Positions 45,821 through 55,082 of a stretch of 64,000 nucleotides of DNA are shown here, one piece after another. Every line of letters starts with the position of its first letter. Position 1 is the stretch's first letter. The notes under the pieces were generated by a model. It did no database searches. It was not told the origin of the DNA and worked only from the letters and a program-made list of their open reading frames with translations. A program made the translations under genes and the position numbers. Source of the DNA: Pedobacter schmidteae (GTDB lineage Bacteria; Bacteroidota; Bacteroidia; Sphingobacteriales; Sphingobacteriaceae); NCBI GenBank assembly GCA_945901155.1, contig CAMDKO010000001.1, positions 32,948 through 96,947 of the forward strand, written 5' to 3'.

Positions 45821-46660
45821 ATGATTAAGCAGTTCATTAATTTAAATGGAAGTATTATTTCATCTGATCATCAGATCTTTACTGTCAGTAACCGAGGTTT
45901 TAGGTATGGCGATGGTCTTTTTGAATCGATGAGGTATATGAACGGTGAATTGAAATTTCCAGATCTTCATATTGACAGGGTTCTAAAGGGAATGAAAATT
46001 CTTAAATTAGAGAATGGCTTTCATCTAGATTCATGGTTTTTACGAGAGAAAGTTGATGAGCTTGCACGAAGAAACAAAATTGGACCTAATGCAAGATTTA
46101 GACTAACTGTTTTTCGTGATTCAGGTGGTTTATATAGTCCGGATTCAAATAAAATGGCCTACGTACTGGAGAGCCAAAGTATGGATGAAAGTCAGTATAC
46201 ATTCAATAATAAAGGACTTATTATCGACGTATATGATGAATTGACGAAATCGGTTAATATACTTTCCAATCTTAAAACTTGTAATTCTCTGATCTATGTT
46301 CTTGCTGGTATTTTTAAAAATCAGCATAAATTGGATGAAGTAATGATCTTAAATCAATATGGATTCTTATGCGAGTCAATCAGCAGTAATGTATTTGTGG
46401 TATATGACAGAAAGTTATACACTCCATCTTTAATTGAAGGTTGTATAGGTGGTGTGATGAGACAGGTAGTTATGCGTTTAGCAATAGAAAATGGTATAGA
46501 GCTTATTGAAGCACAAGTAAATCCGGATATTTTAAATGAAGCGGATGAGGTTTTTATTACCAATGCAGCAAAAGGTATTCAATGGGTTATGGGATATAAT
46601 AGCAAACGATATTTTAATGAAATGTCAAAATTTCTGAGTGAAAAATTGAATCTGCTTTAA
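45821..46660 (+). CDS. PLP class IV aminotransferase/lyase, possible PabC
   Basis: A 279-residue fold type IV PLP enzyme. YGDGLFESMR (29-38) and Lys152 in NLKTCNSLIY are the expected active-site pieces; ADEVFITNAAKGIQWV (~239-254) is the phosphate-binding end. Length and the last motif suit aminodeoxychorismate lyase (PabC), which finishes PABA synthesis started by PabB (33643-34923 here); a branched-chain aminotransferase would be ~300-350 residues with different loops. D-amino-acid transaminase remains possible. It is coupled to rluD and converges on fmt after 6 bp. Confidence 0.75.
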   Translation: MIKQFINLNGSIISSDHQIFTVSNRGFRYGDGLFESMRYMNGELKFPDLHIDRVLKGMKILKLENGFHLDSWFLREKVDELARRNKIGPNARFRLTVFRDSGGLYSPDSNKMAYVLESQSMDESQYTFNNKGLIIDVYDELTKSVNILSNLKTCNSLIYVLAGIFKNQHKLDEVMILNQYGFLCESISSNVFVVYDRKLYTPSLIEGCIGGVMRQVVMRLAIENGIELIEAQVNPDILNEADEVFITNAAKGIQWVMGYNSKRYFNEMSKFLSEKLNLL

Positions 46661-46666
46661 AAAATT

Positions 46667-47584
46667 CTATTGTAGGCGTATACCTCTTAAAAATTCGTCG
46701 ATTTTCATTTTCTTTTTACCTTCTAATTGCAATTCTAGAATAGAAATAAAGCCATCAGCACAGGCAAATTGAAGAGTCGCTTTATGGTCGGTTTGAAAAC
46801 TTCCCGTTTCTAATGTATGTTTTGAATAGTTTACTTCGGCTTGGAAGATCTTCAATGTTTTTTCCTGAAAAAGACAAAAAGCAGCAGGATAGGGGCTGAG
46901 CCCTCTAATATGGTTATATATGGTCATAGCCGGTTGATTCCAGTTGATCTGACAATCTTCCCTGAAAATTTTAGGAGCTGATTTTAAAGTCTCTCCTTTG
47001 TTAATATCCTGTGGAATTTCTTTATAATCACTTAATTCAATTGCTTTTACTGTTTTTACAAGGAGTTTTGCGCCAACAATCATTAATTTATCATGCAAAT
47101 CACCAGCCGTATCTTTTTCCTCGATATTTACCTTCTCAGAAAATAAGATATCGCCAGTATCAATCTCCTGCTTCAGTAAGAATGTACTCACCCCGCTTTC
47201 TTTTTCACCATTAATTATAGCCCAGTTTATGGGTGCAGCACCCCTGTATTGTGGAAGGAGAGATCCATGAAGATTTATAGTACCCTTTACAGGCATATTC
47301 CATATAATTTCAGGTAACATTCTGAAGGCAACTACAACCTGAAGGTCTGCATTTAATGACCGTAATTCTTGAATGAATTCAGGATCCTTTAATTTAACAG
47401 GCTGGAGTATTTTTAGTCCCTTTTCTACTGCAAATTGCTTTACTGCAGACTCATTGATCTTTTGACCCCTGCCTGCTGGTTTATCAGGAGCTGTTATGAC
47501 TCCAACTAGGTCAAAACCTGCTTCTAATAATGCATTCAAAGATGCTACAGCAAAATCGGGGGTACCCATGAATACTATTTTCAT
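46667..47584 (-). CDS. fmt: Methionyl-tRNA formyltransferase
   Basis: A 305-residue cytoplasmic enzyme that formylates initiator Met-tRNA using 10-formyl-THF. FMGTPDFAV (5-13) opens the Rossmann fold; the catalytic triad is Asn104, His106 (NLHGSLLP) and Asp142 (EIDTGD), and RGLSPYPAA begins the C-terminal tRNA-binding domain. Its upstream region is unusual: the ATG is only 3 bp from a 245-bp heptamer array that reaches the stop codon of namZ. No -7 box is visible there, so fmt may depend on namZ read-through or on the array itself. Confidence 0.96.
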   Translation of the reverse strand: MKIVFMGTPDFAVASLNALLEAGFDLVGVITAPDKPAGRGQKINESAVKQFAVEKGLKILQPVKLKDPEFIQELRSLNADLQVVVAFRMLPEIIWNMPVKGTINLHGSLLPQYRGAAPINWAIINGEKESGVSTFLLKQEIDTGDILFSEKVNIEEKDTAGDLHDKLMIVGAKLLVKTVKAIELSDYKEIPQDINKGETLKSAPKIFREDCQINWNQPAMTIYNHIRGLSPYPAAFCLFQEKTLKIFQAEVNYSKHTLETGSFQTDHKATLQFACADGFISILELQLEGKKKMKIDEFLRGIRLQ

Positions 47585-47587
47585 ATT

Positions 47588-47832
47588 GAGATGTTAGATA
47601 TGAGATGTTAGATATGAGATGTTAGATATGAGATGTTAGATATGAGATGTTAGATATGAGATATGAGATTTGAGATATGAGGTATGAGGTACGATGTATG
47701 AGGGATGATGATTTCCGATCTCCGGCTTCATACTTCCGACCTCCTGCTTCAGGCCTCCGACCTCCTGGTTCCTACTTCCTGCTTCCTGCTTCCTACTTCC
47801 TACTTCCGACCTCCTGCTTCCTACTTCCTTTT
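47588..47832. repeat. Phased heptanucleotide array of 35 units
   Basis: 245 bp divide exactly into 35 units of 7 bp. Units 1-10 are five perfect copies of GAGATGT-TAGATAT; units 11-18 are GAGATAT-like (GAGATAT, GAGATTT, GAGGTAT, GAGGTAC, GATGTAT, GAGGGAT, GATGATT). From 47714 the motif changes to TCCTACT, TCCTGCT and TCCGACC variants for 17 units, with no loss of phase. The first half is purine-rich on the + strand, the second on the - strand. The array begins 3 bp before the fmt ATG and ends right at the namZ stop. A period of 7 rules out a simple codon repeat. It resembles the heptanucleotide STRR arrays known from cyanobacteria. Confidence 0.95.
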
Positions 47833-49098
47833 CTATTGATACAATAAATACTTTTTCCTCATTAACTTGTATTTTGATAAGCCGGGTTCCCAGCTTTGGC
47901 GGATATCTTCTTCTGATTTTCCGGCAATGATCTGCTGTTTCAAGTCATATGAACCTGCTAGTTTGTCGAAATTGCCCATTTGATTACTTTGCTTGAAGTC
48001 AAAGAATTTATCTTTGTATGGGTATGCATTATACAATTCTATTAACCAGCTCAAATTAATTTCACCTTCTTTGCGGATCTTATTGGTATTATATTGGCGT
48101 AGATCTATTCCATAGCATTCTTTATTCATATGCAAGGGAGTTTCGCTCATGCCTTTAATACCTTTAGGAACAAATGAAAATTTATATTTCCCTTTTAGGT
48201 CAGGATTTCCCAGAATTGTGAATGGAAAATAGGTGCCACGGCCCTGGCTAATAATAGTTCCTTCAAATAAACAAAGGGATGGATACAGTAAAATAGACTG
48301 TGCAGTATTCAAATTAGGTGATGGCTTAACTGGTAATATATAAGGCATAGTATGATTATAATTGGCATTCTTGATCACCTTAATCTTGCACTTTACCTTA
48401 TTTGCAAGCCACTCTTCGCCATTTAGCATCTGAGCATATTCAGCAATGGTAAGCCCGTGTGTAATAGGAATAGGATTTATTCCGATCCCTGACTTCAATT
48501 TTGGATCCAGAATGGGTCCATCAACATAAAAACCATTTGGGTTTGGACGATCTAGGATAAGTAATTCTTTATCATTGTCTGCACAAGCTTCCATAACATG
48601 TTGAAGTGTGTTTATATAGGTATAAAACCTTACCCCAACATCTTGGATGTCATAAATCATCAGATCTATATCTGCAAGATCTTCTTTAGTCGGTTTATTA
48701 TGTTTACCGTATAACGATATTGCAGGTATACCAGTTTTTGCATCAAAGCTATCATCTACATGAATTCCTGCACTTGCATCACCGCGAAAACCATGTTCAG
48801 GGCCAAATATTTTTACTATTTTAACACCCAGAGCTAATAAACTATCTACAACTGTAGTGCTTCCAATAACAGAAGTCGGATTTACAACCATTCCTATCCG
48901 TTTTCCTTTCAGATAAGGAAGGTAAAGTTCTGTTTGCTCTGCTCCGGTACGTAGTTTGCCACGAACTTTGTCGATACTTTCAATTTTAATATTTCTGGGA
49001 TCAGGAACCGGATTTCTGCCTGTTTGTATCTGCTGCGCTGATGATCTGTAGGCAATTAAAGTAAATACTGCTATAATTAAATATTTAAAACGGAACAT
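47833..49098 (-). CDS. namZ: DUF1343 / NamZ-type exo-beta-N-acetylmuramidase
   Basis: A 421-residue exported protein with a signal peptide (ends RSSAQ, ~22). It matches DUF1343, the family of NamZ (GH171), which splits N-acetylmuramic acid from the non-reducing ends of peptidoglycan fragments. Landmarks: KRIGMVVNPTSV (~65-76), FGPEHGFRGDASAG (~97-110), DIQDVGVRFYTYI (~150-162) and SQGRGTYFPF (~286-295). It would act in the periplasm in wall recycling. Its stop codon abuts the heptamer array, and fmt follows on the same strand. Confidence 0.88.
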   Translation of the reverse strand: MFRFKYLIIAVFTLIAYRSSAQQIQTGRNPVPDPRNIKIESIDKVRGKLRTGAEQTELYLPYLKGKRIGMVVNPTSVIGSTTVVDSLLALGVKIVKIFGPEHGFRGDASAGIHVDDSFDAKTGIPAISLYGKHNKPTKEDLADIDLMIYDIQDVGVRFYTYINTLQHVMEACADNDKELLILDRPNPNGFYVDGPILDPKLKSGIGINPIPITHGLTIAEYAQMLNGEEWLANKVKCKIKVIKNANYNHTMPYILPVKPSPNLNTAQSILLYPSLCLFEGTIISQGRGTYFPFTILGNPDLKGKYKFSFVPKGIKGMSETPLHMNKECYGIDLRQYNTNKIRKEGEINLSWLIELYNAYPYKDKFFDFKQSNQMGNFDKLAGSYDLKQQIIAGKSEEDIRQSWEPGLSKYKLMRKKYLLYQ

Positions 49099-49208
49099 GA
49101 TAGGGTTTGATTAAATCAAGTAAAAATGAACCTTTATGGCTAATTGTTTCTGAAACGAAATTAAAAAAAATGCATCTTTGCTAAGGTACAAAAAAAACCA
49201 TTTCAGGA

Positions 49209-50429
49209 TTGAATTTACCTTTTTTCATCGCAAAGCGCATTACGTTTAACTCTAAACGTACTTTTTCAAAGCTAATTGTGCGTATCGCAATTCTTGGAAT
49301 TATGCTTGGACTTGCCGTAATGATTTTGGCCGTAGCTATCGTTAAAGGATTTAAATCTGAGATCAGAGAAAAGGTTAGGGGTTTTTCTGGAGATATTCAG
49401 ATTGCTAAACTTGACTTGAATACCTCTTACGAAAACACTCCCTTTAGTATTTCAGATTCTGCGTTCAAAAAAATTAGTGCAACATCAGGAATTTCATTTA
49501 TACAGCCTTTTGCTACAAAGCCAGGCATTATCAATGCAGGTGATGAAGCCGAGGGAGTTGTATTAAAAGGGGTTGATCAATCGTATAACTGGGAATATTT
49601 TAAAAAGATACTTGTTGCAGGTAATGTAATTGATTTTTCAGATTCTGTTAAATCACGCTCCCAGATATTAATCTCGAAATATACTGCCGATAGGCTAAAT
49701 TTGAAGGTAGGAGATGACTTCCTGATGTATTTTATTGAAAATTCACTCAGGAAAAGAAAATTTGAAATTGCAGGAATCTATGATCTGGGTGTTGAAGAGG
49801 TTGATAAGATATTTGTGATTGGTGATCTGGAATTAATCAGAAGTCTTAACAAGTGGCAACCTTCGCAGGTTGGTGGTTATGAGTTGAGAGTTAAGGATTT
49901 TAAAGATCTGGATATCATTGAGAATAAGGTTTATGAAGACCTTGGGCTTGAGCTCAAATCATATACGGTAAAGGAATATTATCCTACAATTTTTGAATGG
50001 TTGTCTTTATTAGATGTGAATACTCAGGTAATCCTGATCCTCATGATGGCCGTTGCGGTGATCAATATGATATCTGCTTTATTGATCATGATCCTAGAAC
50101 GTACCAATATGATCGGAATATTGAAAGCTCTGGGAAGTTCTAATTGGAATATCCGTAAAATATTTCTGTACAACGCCACTTACCTGATCGGAATTGGCTT
50201 ATTGAGTGGAAATTTACTTGGTATCGGATTAGGTCTTTTTCAGTATCATACCCACTTTTTTACTTTGGATCAGTCTTCTTATTATATGAGTTTTGTTCCG
50301 GTTCAATTAGATATTCAGGATATTCTTTTACTCAATGCAGGCACCTTGCTTATTAGTTTAATGGTACTTCTTATTCCTTCATTGCTGGTTACCAGAATTT
50401 TGCCGCTTAAGGCAATTCGATTTAAGTAA
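49209..50429 (+). CDS. LolC/E-like FtsX-family ABC transporter permease
   Basis: A 406-residue inner-membrane protein of the MacB/FtsX type. One helix near 22-46, a large periplasmic MacB-PCD-like domain (~50-260), then three helices (~270-300, ~315-345, ~370-395) as in LolC/LolE. NLPFFIAKRI at the N-terminus is typical of Bacteroidota LolC/E-like proteins. The start is TTG at 49209, which keeps that terminus. The LolD-type ATPase is not adjacent. A role in releasing lipoproteins from the inner membrane is likely but not proven. Confidence 0.82.
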   Translation: MNLPFFIAKRITFNSKRTFSKLIVRIAILGIMLGLAVMILAVAIVKGFKSEIREKVRGFSGDIQIAKLDLNTSYENTPFSISDSAFKKISATSGISFIQPFATKPGIINAGDEAEGVVLKGVDQSYNWEYFKKILVAGNVIDFSDSVKSRSQILISKYTADRLNLKVGDDFLMYFIENSLRKRKFEIAGIYDLGVEEVDKIFVIGDLELIRSLNKWQPSQVGGYELRVKDFKDLDIIENKVYEDLGLELKSYTVKEYYPTIFEWLSLLDVNTQVILILMMAVAVINMISALLIMILERTNMIGILKALGSSNWNIRKIFLYNATYLIGIGLLSGNLLGIGLGLFQYHTHFFTLDQSSYYMSFVPVQLDIQDILLLNAGTLLISLMVLLIPSLLVTRILPLKAIRFK

Positions 50430-50490
50430 TTTTAGATCTTATTAACCGAAAAAAGAAATTTTTCTGTTGAATCATTAATTGTAGAAATTT

Positions 50491-51300
50491 TTAACTGTTT
50501 TTTGCCTCATTCCAGAAAACATCCATTTCTGTCAAAGTCATATCCTTGAGGCTTTTACCTAGCTCTTTAGCTTTGCTTTCAAGGTATTGAAAACGTTTGA
50601 TGAATTTTTTATTGGTCTTTTCAAGTGCATCTTCCGGGTTTATATCAATGAACCGGGCATAGTTTATCAAAGAAAAGAGCAGATCTCCAAATTCAGCCTC
50701 GGCCTTCTCCTTATCGATGGCTGTATTTTCAATTGTATTATACTCATCTCTGAATTCTCTTAATTCTTCCTCAACCTTTTCCCATACTTGCGATTTTTCT
50801 TCCCAATCGAAACCTACTCCGCGGGCTTTTTCCTGAATTCTTGATGCTTTAATCAATGCAGGTAATGAAAGGGGAACACCTTCCAGAACTGATTTGTTGC
50901 CCTCTTTTAATTTAAGCTGCTCCCAATTTCGTTTTACATCTAGCTCATTTTCTACTATCACATCACTATAAATATGCGGGTGCCGATGAATAAGCTTCTC
51001 GCAAATACCATTGAGTACATCCACAATATTAAAGTCTTCGGTTTCGGATGCAATACGGCTATAAAAAACAAGATGGAGCATAATATCTCCTAGTTCTTTT
51101 TTTATCTCGTATATATTTCCTTCAAGTATTGAATCGGAAAGTTCATAGGTTTCTTCGATGGTGAGATGCCTGAGCGTTTCCATCGTTTGTTTTTTATCCC
51201 ATGGGCATTGCTCCCTTAGCGTATTCATAATAGTTAAAAGGCGTTCAAATGCTGATGCAGGATTGCTACCGGCAGGCGGAATAGTATTTGGAGCAGACAT
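50491..51300 (-). CDS. mazG: Nucleoside triphosphate pyrophosphohydrolase MazG
   Basis: A 269-residue cytoplasmic all-alpha hydrolase that turns NTPs into NMPs and PPi, cleaning damaged nucleotides and lowering ppGpp in some species. Two tandem MazG domains: the first has CPWDKKQT, EETYELSDSI and ELGDIMLHLV (metal-binding Glu/Asp); the second has a weaker EFGDLLFSLINYAR. The start is ATG 51300, because a longer frame to 51399 runs over the end of mnmD and lacks family similarity in its first 33 codons. It follows mnmD by 40 bp. Confidence 0.92.
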   Translation of the reverse strand: MSAPNTIPPAGSNPASAFERLLTIMNTLREQCPWDKKQTMETLRHLTIEETYELSDSILEGNIYEIKKELGDIMLHLVFYSRIASETEDFNIVDVLNGICEKLIHRHPHIYSDVIVENELDVKRNWEQLKLKEGNKSVLEGVPLSLPALIKASRIQEKARGVGFDWEEKSQVWEKVEEELREFRDEYNTIENTAIDKEKAEAEFGDLLFSLINYARFIDINPEDALEKTNKKFIKRFQYLESKAKELGKSLKDMTLTEMDVFWNEAKNS

Positions 51301-51340
51301 GATATGGAAATATTTCAGGTAAAAATAGGGTTTTTGTTTT

Positions 51341-52015
51341 TTACAATTTGACCGATCTAAGCATTTCCCTTTTACCTGCAGCTCCTGGTGCTTTTTCAAT
51401 TGAAAAGCCGAGACTCTTCATTGCTCTTTTAAGTTCCCCAGTGATTGCATAGCTTACAAATACACCACCCGGCTTTACATAGTTACAGATATGGTTTAGT
51501 GATTCCAAATTCCACATTTCAGGTTGGTGAACAGCAGCAAAGGCATCGAAGTAAATCACATCAAATAGTTGTTGGGATTTGAAATTAAGTAATTTTTCAG
51601 GGGTAATTTCGAGCAAACAAGCATCGTTTATTTGGGTCATGCTATTCAGTGCGGCTGAATAATTAATGAGGAATGAGTCCCATAATTTTTCTGATATATA
51701 TTCATTATATCCTGTATCAGCGATCATACTCTGATTGAGCGGAAAAGCTTCTATTCCGGTATAATTTAATTGAATCTGGTTTTTTATACAATAATCGGCT
51801 GTAACTAAAAAATTTAATCCCGTTCCGAAACCAACTTCTAGGATGGAAGCTTTTTTTTCTGCTTTTCCTTCCAGATAATAATTGAGCCCTGAATTTAAAA
51901 ATACATGCTTACTTTCCTGTAATGCTCCGTGTCGGGAATGATAATTCTCACCTACTTGTTCATTGAAAATAGTTTTTGAACCGTCTGAGGTCATTACAAA
52001 ACTTAAGTGATCCAT
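51341..52015 (-). CDS. mnmD: tRNA wobble-uridine methyltransferase MnmD
   Basis: A 224-residue SAM-dependent enzyme that methylates nm5s2U34 to mnm5s2U in tRNA. ILEVGFGTGLNFL (motif I), the GIEAFPLN segment and IYFDAFAAVHQPEMWN, plus the C-terminal PGAAGKREML, are the MnmD/DUF752 signature. It lacks the FAD domain of MnmC, so it is the stand-alone form usual in this phylum. I start at ATG 52015; the longer frame from GTG 52051 would overlap the rhodanese gene. It lies between rhodanese and mazG on the - strand. Confidence 0.87.
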   Translation of the reverse strand: MDHLSFVMTSDGSKTIFNEQVGENYHSRHGALQESKHVFLNSGLNYYLEGKAEKKASILEVGFGTGLNFLVTADYCIKNQIQLNYTGIEAFPLNQSMIADTGYNEYISEKLWDSFLINYSAALNSMTQINDACLLEITPEKLLNFKSQQLFDVIYFDAFAAVHQPEMWNLESLNHICNYVKPGGVFVSYAITGELKRAMKSLGFSIEKAPGAAGKREMLRSVKL

Positions 52016-52031
52016 ATAAAGTGCAATAGTG

Positions 52032-52550
52032 TTAATTAACTTTTGTTCCACGGCTTAGCCATCGGCTCCAGGATTCAGTATAGGTATGGATTTCAGAGGT
52101 TTGAACGTCATTGTTTTTGTAAACAGGCTTTCCCTGGTTTACCCATTCAAAAAGGCTTCCGTATAGATTATAGACGTTTTTATATCCAGCCTCTAATAGC
52201 TTTTTGCCAATTTTTTCGCTCCTCATTCCAACAGAACAATACAGAACAATTGTGGCATTAATTGGTATATCATATATGTTACGCATGTCAAACCAAAAAT
52301 ATCCAACATTGCGCGCGTTTTTAATATGACTAACATTGAATTCTTCTTCTTCGCGAGTATCCAAAATGTATACTTCTTTTTTGTTTAGCTTAATTAAATC
52401 TTCAACAGATATAAGTGGAACACGGTGTTCATACAAGCTATCCAGCATTAATTTAAATTCCTGGTTTTTTATCTGTGCTTGAAGTTCAAAACCCAAAAAG
52501 CATAAAATGATCAGGAAGTACTTATTACATTTTCTTTTTTGCATGATCAA
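52032..52550 (-). CDS. Exported single-domain rhodanese-like protein
   Basis: A 172-residue protein with a signal peptide (ends LQAQ, ~26) and one rhodanese domain (~47-150): VYILDTREEEEFNVSHIKNA and the active-site loop CSVGMRS with Cys105. It lies outside the cytoplasm, so cytoplasmic tRNA thiolation is not its job; periplasmic sulfur or redox chemistry is more likely. Located just before mnmD on the same strand, with 16 bp between. Confidence 0.78.
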   Translation of the reverse strand: MIMQKRKCNKYFLIILCFLGFELQAQIKNQEFKLMLDSLYEHRVPLISVEDLIKLNKKEVYILDTREEEEFNVSHIKNARNVGYFWFDMRNIYDIPINATIVLYCSVGMRSEKIGKKLLEAGYKNVYNLYGSLFEWVNQGKPVYKNNDVQTSEIHTYTESWSRWLSRGTKVN

Positions 52551-52636
52551 TTCAATGATTAATCAGATACCACAAATTAAACTTAAATTTTATCGGTTTC
52601 TTAGTAAGAATTTAAACTTAATGCTACAAATTAATT

Positions 52637-52673
52637 AAAAAGCCCTTTGCTTAACCTAAACAAAGGGCTTTTT
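52637..52673 (-). terminator. Intrinsic terminator of the M13 peptidase gene
   Basis: Perfect 13-bp arms AAAAAGCCCTTTG / CAAAGGGCTTTTT around an 11-base loop, 18 bp past the stop. Confidence 0.88.
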
Positions 52674-52691
52674 AAACTATTTTTAATGATT

Positions 52692-54737
52692 TTACCAGAT
52701 TCTGATTCGGTCTTCTGGTTTTTTATAGAGTTTATTTCCTGGTTTAATATCGAATGCATTATACCATGCATCCATATTAACAGGTGCACCAATTGTGCGA
52801 TATGGCCCTGGAGAATGGCTGTCAGTCACGATCAACTGTGCCGCAGATTCATTCAGAATATTACCTTTCCAAACCTGTGCCCATGAAAGGAAAAATCGCT
52901 GATCCGGAGTAAATCCATCAATTTTAACAGTACTTTGACCTTGTTTAGTCATTTTAAAGGCTTCGTATGCCGCATTTAATCCACCAAGATCACCAATATT
53001 TTCACCGAGAGTAAGCTTTCCGTTTACATGAATGGTGTCTAAGACCGTATACGCATCAAATTGCTCCTGTAATGCTGTAGCTTTTACTTTAAAACGTGCA
53101 CGGTCTACATCAGTCCACCAGTTACGTAATGTTCCGTCTTTATCATATTGGCTTCCTGAATCATCAAATCCATGTGATATTTCATGGCCGATCACAGCTC
53201 CAATTCCACCATAGTTTACTGCATCGTCGGCATTCGGGTCAAAGAATGGAAATTGAAGAATTCCAGCTGGGAACACAATTTCATTGTTAACGGCGTTGTA
53301 GTAGGCATTTACTGTTGGAGGAGTCATACCCCAGCGGCTTTTATCTACCGGTTTTCCAAGTTGCTTAACCATTTCGGTATATCCCCATTCACCTGCATTT
53401 CGTAGATTTTGAAAGAATGATCCGCTTTTGATCTCAAGGCCTTCGTACTCTTTCCATTTATCAGGATAAGCGATCTTTGGAGTAAATGCATGTAATTTAT
53501 CCAATGCTTTTTGTTTGGTTACATCGGTCATCCAATCTAGATTTTTGATCCGTATTTCATAAGCTTTCACCAGATTGCTCACCAATTCTTGCATTCTTGC
53601 TTTGGCTTCAGGTTTAAAATGTTTTTTAACATAGATCTGACCAAGAAGATCGCCTACAGTACCATCAGTTAATGATGACATACGCTGCCAGCGCGGTGTT
53701 TGAACCTTTTGACCAGTAAGAATCTGATTAAAGGCAAAACTTGCATTCACAAATTCAGAACTAAGATAAGGTGCTGAAGTTTTGAGTAGATTCCATTTTA
53801 AATAGGTTTTAAGATCATTGACAGGTGTTGAGCTAAGCAATCCATTTAATGCAGTGAAGAATTTAGGAGAGTTTACTAAAACCGTATCTTGTCCATTTAC
53901 TTTCATTAAAGGCATTAAGCTCTGCCAGTTTAGATTTGAAGTGGTTTTGCTGAAATCTGTTACTGAGAACTTATTATAGGTTTTATAAGGATCACGCATT
54001 TCAACCCTGCTCATTTGTGCTGATGCGAGAGTCTTTTCTAGGTTGAAAATTGTTTCAGCTGCTTTTTCGGCTTCTGCTGCAGATGATCCTGAAAGGCTGA
54101 ACAAACTAGTAATATAATTTTTATAAGATTTTTGAATAATTAGGCTCCTTGCGTCACTCTTTAGGTAATAATCACGGTCTGGAAGAGTTGTGCCACCTTG
54201 GCTTAACTGAGGGACAATATTTTTTACGTATTTTCTATCTTGTCCGACACTAAAACCGAAAAATGGAGAACCGCTACCATAGGTGCGCATGCTCGCAGCA
54301 TGATTAATTATTCCATTCAGATCAGAGATCTGATTTAGTTTTTCAAGATCTGGTTTGATAGGAGAATAACCTAGTTTTTCAATACTTAAACTATCCATGC
54401 CAGCCATGTAGAAGTCGCCTACTCGTTTTTCAACTGATCCAGCTACTGCTTTTTTATTGTTTGCCGATTCTGCCAGAATAGTTTTTACAGCATTAATATT
54501 AAAGTCACGCAACAGATTAAAACTACCCCATCTGGTTTCCTTTGCAGGAACAGGATTGTTCTTTATCCAAGTGCCGCTTGCATAATTATAAAAATCATCT
54601 CCTGGATTTTTAGTCAGATCCATGCTCGATTTATCAATGAAGACAGGCTTTTTGACAGGTTTCGAGTCATGCTGTGCATTAGCTTGCAAATTGAATGTGC
54701 ATAGTCCTGCTAAAAAAAATAATTTAATGTAATTCAT
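52692..54737 (-). CDS. M13 family (PepO/neprilysin-like) metallopeptidase
   Basis: A 681-residue exported zinc peptidase. Signal peptide to ~NAQ (22). The zinc site is HEISH (518-522) with the third ligand Glu579 in ENIGD; the substrate-binding NAYYN (477-481) and the C-terminal tail ending in RIW are also typical of M13. It would trim small peptides in the periplasm or on the surface. Monocistronic: own terminator and a 345-bp divergent gap to valS. Confidence 0.93.
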   Translation of the reverse strand: MNYIKLFFLAGLCTFNLQANAQHDSKPVKKPVFIDKSSMDLTKNPGDDFYNYASGTWIKNNPVPAKETRWGSFNLLRDFNINAVKTILAESANNKKAVAGSVEKRVGDFYMAGMDSLSIEKLGYSPIKPDLEKLNQISDLNGIINHAASMRTYGSGSPFFGFSVGQDRKYVKNIVPQLSQGGTTLPDRDYYLKSDARSLIIQKSYKNYITSLFSLSGSSAAEAEKAAETIFNLEKTLASAQMSRVEMRDPYKTYNKFSVTDFSKTTSNLNWQSLMPLMKVNGQDTVLVNSPKFFTALNGLLSSTPVNDLKTYLKWNLLKTSAPYLSSEFVNASFAFNQILTGQKVQTPRWQRMSSLTDGTVGDLLGQIYVKKHFKPEAKARMQELVSNLVKAYEIRIKNLDWMTDVTKQKALDKLHAFTPKIAYPDKWKEYEGLEIKSGSFFQNLRNAGEWGYTEMVKQLGKPVDKSRWGMTPPTVNAYYNAVNNEIVFPAGILQFPFFDPNADDAVNYGGIGAVIGHEISHGFDDSGSQYDKDGTLRNWWTDVDRARFKVKATALQEQFDAYTVLDTIHVNGKLTLGENIGDLGGLNAAYEAFKMTKQGQSTVKIDGFTPDQRFFLSWAQVWKGNILNESAAQLIVTDSHSPGPYRTIGAPVNMDAWYNAFDIKPGNKLYKKPEDRIRIW

Positions 54738-55082
54738 GTTTTAATAATTATTGGTTAGTTATTAAAAATAAAAATAAGGCTTAATGACGAAAAGAAAAGA
54801 ATAGAATTTCAAGCAACTACTAATTGAACCATGAATTCAGGTAAGGTCAATCTTAAATGAGTAAGAAAAAAGTCTATAATTTTAGAAAAATTAGAGGTTT
54901 TCATTTTTATTTGATGATCTACTAATAATAGCCTTCAAAAGTAAAATTATTGATAGTTAACGAATTTAATATTCAGGCATGCAGAAACGCAACAAAACCA
55001 AAAATTTGAAAATACAGCTAGACTCTATTCAAAAAATACCTCTCAAAAATGTACTTTTACAATTTAAATTTCCTTTTAGCAA
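54738..55082. other. Divergent spacer between M13 peptidase and valS
   Basis: 345 bp of AT-rich DNA. TACTTTTG at 54943-54936 on the - strand fits a -7 box for the peptidase but would give a ~190-nt leader. On the + side TACTTTTA (55052-55059) is one base off for valS. No tRNA, hairpin T-box or other structure was recognised. Confidence 0.4.

Noticed and set aside
47588-47832. CRISPR array or coding repeat
   Set aside because: Units are 7 bp with no spacers, and a 7-bp period cannot keep a codon repeat; no cas genes nearby.
51301-51399. Longer mazG with 33 extra N-terminal residues
   Set aside because: Overlaps the end of mnmD, has no family similarity, and ATG 51300 gives the normal MazG length.
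52016-52051. Longer mnmD from GTG 52051
   Set aside because: Would overlap the rhodanese gene; ATG 52015 leaves a 16-bp gap and a normal start.
55040-55082. TACTTTTA as the valS promoter box
   Set aside because: Last base differs from TAnnTTTG and no -33 TTTG at the usual spacing; mentioned only as a near miss.
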